9,615 nt of DNA from Hyphomicrobiales bacterium (GTDB lineage Bacteria; Pseudomonadota; Alphaproteobacteria; Rhizobiales; SZUA-8). The notes under the pieces were generated by a model that was not told where the DNA came from, did no database searches, and was given only the letters and a program-made list of their open reading frames with translations. The stretch is taken from NCBI GenBank assembly GCA_003232175.1, contig QILX01000170.1, positions 1-9,615 on the forward strand, read 5' to 3'. Positions 6,552 to 9,615 of this stretch are shown here, piece after piece. How positions within the stretch are numbered: position 1 is the stretch's first letter; each line of letters starts with the position of its first letter. The position numbers were made by a program, and so were the translations under genes.

Positions 6552-7025
6552 TTAGTTTTTTTCCTTGATGTGGCGGATCAGGCCGGCAATGCCGATATCC
6601 AGTCGGGCCACCACCTGATCAAAACCGTCATGGCCGCCATAATAGGGGTCGGTGATTTGCCGGTCGGCGAGATTGGTAAAATCAAGCAAGCGGCTGATCT
6701 TGGCGACGTGCTCAGTACCGGCCAGACCTTCAAGTGCCGTAACATTGTCGTTGTCCATGGCGACAATGTATTCAAATCTTTCGAAATCGGAGTTTTGGAT
6801 CTGGCGAGCGCGTAAAGCCGACAGATCAACCAATACTTTCCAGCTTGCGTTGACGGCGCGGCGGTCGGCAGGTTCGCCTTCATGCCAGTTGCCTATGCCG
6901 GCCGAATCGATTTCAGCCGCGATACCGGCCTGATCAAACCGCATTCTGGCCAGGCCTTCGGCCATTGGCGAGCGGCATATGTTGCCAAGACAGACAAAAA
7001 GTATGGCGATTTTGGCTTCAGCCAT
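6552..7025 (-). CDS. Low-molecular-weight protein-tyrosine phosphatase
   Basis: A cytoplasmic LMW-PTP of 157 residues, the usual family length. The phosphate-binding loop near the N-terminus is VCLGNICRSP, with catalytic Cys12 and Arg18 (C-X5-R-S). The second motif RARQIQNSDFERFEYIVAMD (72-91) is family-typical. The general acid is Asp126 in DPYYGG, and the Tyr pair that can be phosphorylated in this family is present (128-129). It removes phosphate from tyrosine or other small phosphoesters. Its target here is unknown, and no bacterial tyrosine kinase or capsule gene is nearby. The frame stays open to an ATG at 7124, but that 33-residue extension (MGTMSPCGAKYTRVF...) is not like the family, so ATG 7025 is chosen despite a weak ribosome site (GGAA, about 10 nt upstream). 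The 3' end lies 9 bp from the tesA stop on the other strand. Confidence 0.93.
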   Translation of the reverse strand: MAEAKIAILFVCLGNICRSPMAEGLARMRFDQAGIAAEIDSAGIGNWHEGEPADRRAVNASWKVLVDLSALRARQIQNSDFERFEYIVAMDNDNVTALEGLAGTEHVAKISRLLDFTNLADRQITDPYYGGHDGFDQVVARLDIGIAGLIRHIKEKN

Positions 7026-7190
7026 GGCAAAAATTCCGGATTGTGTTGCGAACGCGGGGGCCAGCCGGGCGGTAATGTTGAAGACCCGTGTATATTTGGC
7101 CCCACATGGGCTCATGGTGCCCAATACCCCACCTTGTATACAGGCGATAAAGTTACCATGTCGTTTGGACCATCACCAAAGAGGCGGCAA
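7026..7190. promoter_or_regulatory. Divergent promoter region, LMW-PTP and DUF1232 gene
   Basis: These 165 bp separate the two start codons. An 8-bp palindrome TGTATACA lies at 7135-7142 and forms part of the near-symmetric CCTTGTATACAGG. It could be an operator, but short AT-rich palindromes are common. I found no convincing -35/-10 pair on either strand. Confidence 0.35.
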
Positions 7191-7616
7191 ATGGCTGTGG
7201 ATGATAATACCACCGCAAGGTCTGACCCTGGACTTGATATCCATGTCCTGCCGCTGGTTGTTGAAGCCAATCAAAAGCGGGTCAAGCGTGGCTTTTGGAA
7301 AAAGCTGGCCCGGGTCGCGGTCAGTATACCTTTTGCAGAGGATGCCGCAGCCGCCTATTTCTGCGCCGCCGATCCTGAAACACCGCTGCGGGTTCGCGGT
7401 GCACTGCTGGCGGCACTGGTCTATTTTATTGTTCCAACCGACGTGATTCCTGATTTCCTCGCCGGATTGGGATATACTGACGATGCTTCGGTTCTGGCCC
7501 TGGCATTGGCGCTGGTTTCCGGGCATCTGAAGCCCAAACATCGCGATGCCGCCCGCCGGGCGCTGGACAAGGCGACCCGGCCACCGTCTTCGCCTTCCCC
7601 CCAGCCGGAACATTAG
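7191..7616 (+). CDS. DUF1232 / YkvA-family small protein
   Basis: A 141-residue protein with the DUF1232 (YkvA) signature: a hydrophobic stretch, then FIVPTDVIPDFLAGLGYTDD (79-98), then a second hydrophobic segment ALALALVSG. The conserved P-x-D-x-I-P-D and G-Y-x-D-D pattern is intact. The N-terminal half has a basic amphipathic stretch (KRVKRGFWKKLARVA, 29-43), and the last 12 residues are Pro/Ser-rich. The molecular function of this family is not established, and members are thought to be membrane associated. The start at 7191 is chosen because AAAGAGG lies 6 nt upstream. ATG 7158 is possible (+11 residues) but lacks a good ribosome site, and anything earlier overlaps the divergent phosphatase. 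Confidence 0.85.
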   Translation: MAVDDNTTARSDPGLDIHVLPLVVEANQKRVKRGFWKKLARVAVSIPFAEDAAAAYFCAADPETPLRVRGALLAALVYFIVPTDVIPDFLAGLGYTDDASVLALALALVSGHLKPKHRDAARRALDKATRPPSSPSPQPEH

Positions 7617-7904
7617 ATTTATTCCCGCCGCTTTGTACACAATCGGCGTGCGCGCCGCCGGGCTGCCCAGTTGGGGTTGCCCGCAGAGGAGCAGACAGGT
7701 GCCGCCGACCTAGATTGGCCTTGACAAGGGTGTGTGCGAATTGTTGGGGTTGGGTTTTATCGTTACGAATCAGTTAGAGTTTTTGTGGATAATGCTGTTA
7801 CTTCACCGACCACCCGCTGCTCGGGGCTCAGGCCTTCTGGCAATATGGGTGGCTACGAAAATGAGTACCGGCTTAGATTTACAAAAGCCAAGGAGAGTGT
7901 GGCT
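7617..7904. other. Intergenic leader before the ialB-family gene
   Basis: 288 bp with no gene I can support. It contains an imperfect GC-rich hairpin (GGGC at 7660-7663 with GCCC at 7679-7682 around CCC-AGTT-GGG) without a T-run, so it is not a convincing terminator for the DUF1232 gene. A TTGACA hexamer at 7721-7726 has only a poor -10 at 17-18 bp. Another loose -10-like box is GATAAT at 7788-7793. The frame of the downstream gene is open from a GTG at 7734, but the encoded 57 residues look non-native. Confidence 0.4.
7890..7895 (+). promoter_or_regulatory. Shine-Dalgarno site deciding the ialB-family start
   Basis: A consensus AAGGAG places the start at GTG 7905 (9-nt spacing) and excludes the long upstream open frame that would otherwise add about 57 residues before the signal peptide. 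Confidence 0.75.
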
Positions 7905-8402
7905 GTGAGATTCAAGCGAACAACCCTGGTTTTCCTCGCCTACGGGTTAATGGCGGCCTCCGCAAACGCGGCGGACATCGGAAAATTCACGGACTGGACA
8001 GCCCATGCGGCCAATTCGGGCCAGAGCAAGGTTTGCTATGTCGTATCGGTTCCCAAGAAGATGCAACCCTCCAATGTCAACCGCGACGATGTTTTCTTCT
8101 ACATCACCACCTGGGCAGGGCAGACAAACATTGCCGAGCCGAGTGTCGTCACCGGCTATCCCTACCAGCCTGGCAGCACCACGACAGTATCCATTGGCCC
8201 CAGCACCGCCTCGATGTTCACCAAAGGCGACAGTGCCTGGGTAGCTGATCGTGGCAGCGAGAAAAAACTCGTCGATGCCATGCGGGCCGGATCGACAATG
8301 ATCGTCAAGGGCACGTCACGGCGCGGCACGGTGACAACCGATACCTATTCGCTCTCCGGCGTGACCGCTGGCCTGAAGGCTGTAATTGCAGCCTGCAGCT
8401 GA
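7905..8402 (+). CDS. Invasion-associated locus B (IalB) family exported protein
   Basis: A 165-residue secreted protein. Residues 1-22 are a classic signal peptide: basic start RFKR, hydrophobic LVFLAYGLMAA, and cleavage site ANA before ADIGKFTDW. The mature part matches the IalB-type domain, with an early Cys44 in KVCYVVSVPKK, a central VSIGPSTASMFTKGDSAW, and Cys164 near the C-terminus. The two cysteines could form a disulfide in the periplasm. The name comes from Bartonella ialB. Family members are common in non-pathogenic alphaproteobacteria and their biochemical role is unclear, so it should not be read as a virulence claim. The start is GTG 7905 because AAGGAG (7890-7895) is 9 nt upstream. 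GTG 7899 is in frame but only 3 nt from it. rlmN follows after 98 bp on the same strand. Confidence 0.85.
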   Translation: MRFKRTTLVFLAYGLMAASANAADIGKFTDWTAHAANSGQSKVCYVVSVPKKMQPSNVNRDDVFFYITTWAGQTNIAEPSVVTGYPYQPGSTTTVSIGPSTASMFTKGDSAWVADRGSEKKLVDAMRAGSTMIVKGTSRRGTVTTDTYSLSGVTAGLKAVIAACS

Positions 8403-8500
8403 GGCCTATTGGGGATCTGCCGCCAAAATAAATCTGCGCCCATGATGAGCCGGTCGCCACAAGACTTGGCGTCCGCGACGGTTTAGGCTAAATCCAGCCC

Positions 8501-9615
8501 ATGGGACCTCCGACGATAAAACTGGCCACGAATGAAACCGTCGCGATGGCGGAGATGTCACCGCGCCGGGGTTCCCGACCTGATGACGGGAAAACACTGC
8601 CGGCGCTTTACGGTCTGGACCGTGAGGAACTGACCAGGATACTCACGGCTCTTGGCGTGCCTGAACGGCAGTTGCAGATGCGGGTCCGACAGTTGTGGAA
8701 CTGGACTTATGTTCGCGGCGCAGATGATTTCACTGACATGTCCAATATCGGCAAGGATTTGCGCGAGGCGCTTGACGGCGCGATGACTCTGAAGCGGCCG
8801 GAAGTGGTTTCCGAGCAGATATCGACTGACGGCACAATAAAATGGCTATTGCGATTTACCTTGCGGCCCGGCGAGAGAACGCCGGCGGAAGCTGAGACGG
8901 TTTATATTCCCGAAGAGGCTCGCGGCACTTTATGCCTGTCCTCCCAGGTGGGGTGCACGCTGAATTGCACCTTTTGCCACACCGGGACCCAGAAGCTGGT
9001 ACGCAACCTCACATCGGCGGAAATTGTCGGCCAGATCCTGGTGGCCCGTGACCGTCTGAAGGACTGGCGCGGCGCCGGCAAGGCCCCTGAACAACGGCTG
9101 GTAACCAATGTTGTGATGATGGGCATGGGCGAGCCGCTTTACAATTTCGACGAAGTTGCCCGCGCCTTGGCTATCGCTTCGGACGGCGAAGGGCTTTCCA
9201 TTTCCAAGCGCCGGATCACGCTTTCAACGTCTGGCGTGGTGCCGATGATCGCCGCTGTCGGGTCTCAAATCGGTGTGCGGCTGGCGATTTCACTGCACGG
9301 GGTCACCGACGAGGTGCGGGACGTTCTGGTGCCGATAAACCGAAAATACCCCATTGCCGAATTGATGCAAGCCTGCCGGCAATACCCCGGACTTTCCAAC
9401 GCCAAGCGCATTACTTTTGAATATGTGATGCTCAAGGGGGTCAATGACAGCCCCGCCGACGCCAAGCGCCTGGTCGCACTGCTCGCCGGTATTCCAGCCA
9501 AAATCAATCTGATCCCGTTCAACCCCTGGCCCGGATCGCCTTATGAATGCTCGGACTGGGATGTGATCGAGCGGTTTTCCGATATTGTGGCGCGGGCCGG
9601 TTATGCCAGCCCGGT
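8501..9615 (+). CDS. rlmN: Dual-specificity RNA methyltransferase RlmN (3' end cut off by window)
   Basis: A radical-SAM enzyme that methylates C2 of A2503 in 23S rRNA and of A37 in some tRNAs, acting in the cytoplasm. 371 codons are present. Motifs: the family-type LCLSSQVGC with Cys145 (position of the Cys118 of the E. coli enzyme), the cluster cysteines Cys152, Cys156 and Cys159 in GCTLNCTFC, the SAM-binding GEPL (210-213) in MMGMGEPLYNFDEV, STSGVVPMI, LAISLHG, and NLIPFNPWPGSPY near the end. The sequence leaves the window at YASPV. The conserved C-terminal methyl-carrying Cys (in a TPRG...ACGQL-type end) should follow about 20-30 residues later but cannot be seen. An in-frame TAA at 8489 excludes earlier starts. 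ATG 8501 has no clear Shine-Dalgarno site, and ATG 8546 or 8555 are alternatives because the first 25 residues are not conserved-looking. Confidence 0.95.
   Translation, partial: MGPPTIKLATNETVAMAEMSPRRGSRPDDGKTLPALYGLDREELTRILTALGVPERQLQMRVRQLWNWTYVRGADDFTDMSNIGKDLREALDGAMTLKRPEVVSEQISTDGTIKWLLRFTLRPGERTPAEAETVYIPEEARGTLCLSSQVGCTLNCTFCHTGTQKLVRNLTSAEIVGQILVARDRLKDWRGAGKAPEQRLVTNVVMMGMGEPLYNFDEVARALAIASDGEGLSISKRRITLSTSGVVPMIAAVGSQIGVRLAISLHGVTDEVRDVLVPINRKYPIAELMQACRQYPGLSNAKRITFEYVMLKGVNDSPADAKRLVALLAGIPAKINLIPFNPWPGSPYECSDWDVIERFSDIVARAGYASP

Noticed and set aside
6882..7190. Long N-terminal extension of the DUF1232 protein
   Set aside because: It would overlap the start of the divergent tyrosine phosphatase and is not family-like. 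AAAGAGG before ATG 7191 fixes the start.
7734..7904. 57-residue N-terminal extension of the IalB-family protein
   Set aside because: A consensus Shine-Dalgarno site followed by a normal signal peptide marks the start at 7905. The upstream residues would bury the signal peptide.
8376..8394. Hairpin AGGCTG/CAGCCT at the end of the IalB-family gene as a terminator
   Set aside because: The stem is only 6 bp, it is inside the coding region, and no T-run follows.
7905..8402. Reading the IalB-family gene as evidence of a pathogen
   Set aside because: The family is widespread in free-living alphaproteobacteria, and nothing else in the window suggests virulence.
8406..8597. 63-codon open frame on the - strand at the start of rlmN
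   Set aside because: It overlaps the rlmN start, shows no recognisable motif, and has no ribosome site I can support.

Overview
The window looks like ordinary chromosomal DNA of an alphaproteobacterium. It is moderately GC-rich, Shine-Dalgarno sites are purine-rich, and an IalB-family exported protein lies just upstream of rlmN, a neighbourhood I associate with alphaproteobacteria (from memory, not a search). I see no phage, insertion sequence, CRISPR array, tRNA or rRNA.

Layout. The last codons of a + strand gene (stop at 35) face a Bax inhibitor-1 family membrane protein gene on the - strand (108-865) across a strong two-way terminator. The Bax inhibitor-1 gene is broken by a frameshift that maps exactly onto a 5-bp tandem duplication (486-495). 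A 194-bp divergent promoter region with a perfect 7-3-7 inverted repeat separates it from an APC-family amino acid permease (1060-2445, +), which has an unusual Met-rich C-terminal tail. Convergent to the permease is a two-gene - strand operon: ybbA (ABC ATPase, 5045-5758) and ybbP (large FtsX/MacB-type permease, 2460-5048), translationally coupled through an ATGA overlap. tesA (lysophospholipase/thioesterase I/arylesterase, about 5910-6542, +) is divergent from ybbA. The interval between them carries a perfect 14-bp palindrome and a repeated half-site. tesA ends 9 bp from the end of a low-molecular-weight protein-tyrosine phosphatase (6552-7025, -). That gene is divergent from a small DUF1232/YkvA-family protein (7191-7616, +). 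After a 288-bp gap come the IalB-family secreted protein (7905-8402, +) and rlmN (8501 to beyond the window end, +).

How the genes work together. The clearest functional unit is tesA/ybbA/ybbP, the same divergent arrangement as in E. coli. The ABC pair probably moves or presents a hydrophobic substrate at the inner membrane, and TesA, a periplasmic SGNH hydrolase, probably hydrolyses it. The other genes are separate housekeeping or envelope functions.

I do not see a clearly new biological system. The observations most worth checking are the precise 5-bp duplication in the Bax inhibitor-1 gene, the two operator-like palindromes in divergent promoter regions, and the Met-rich tail of the permease.
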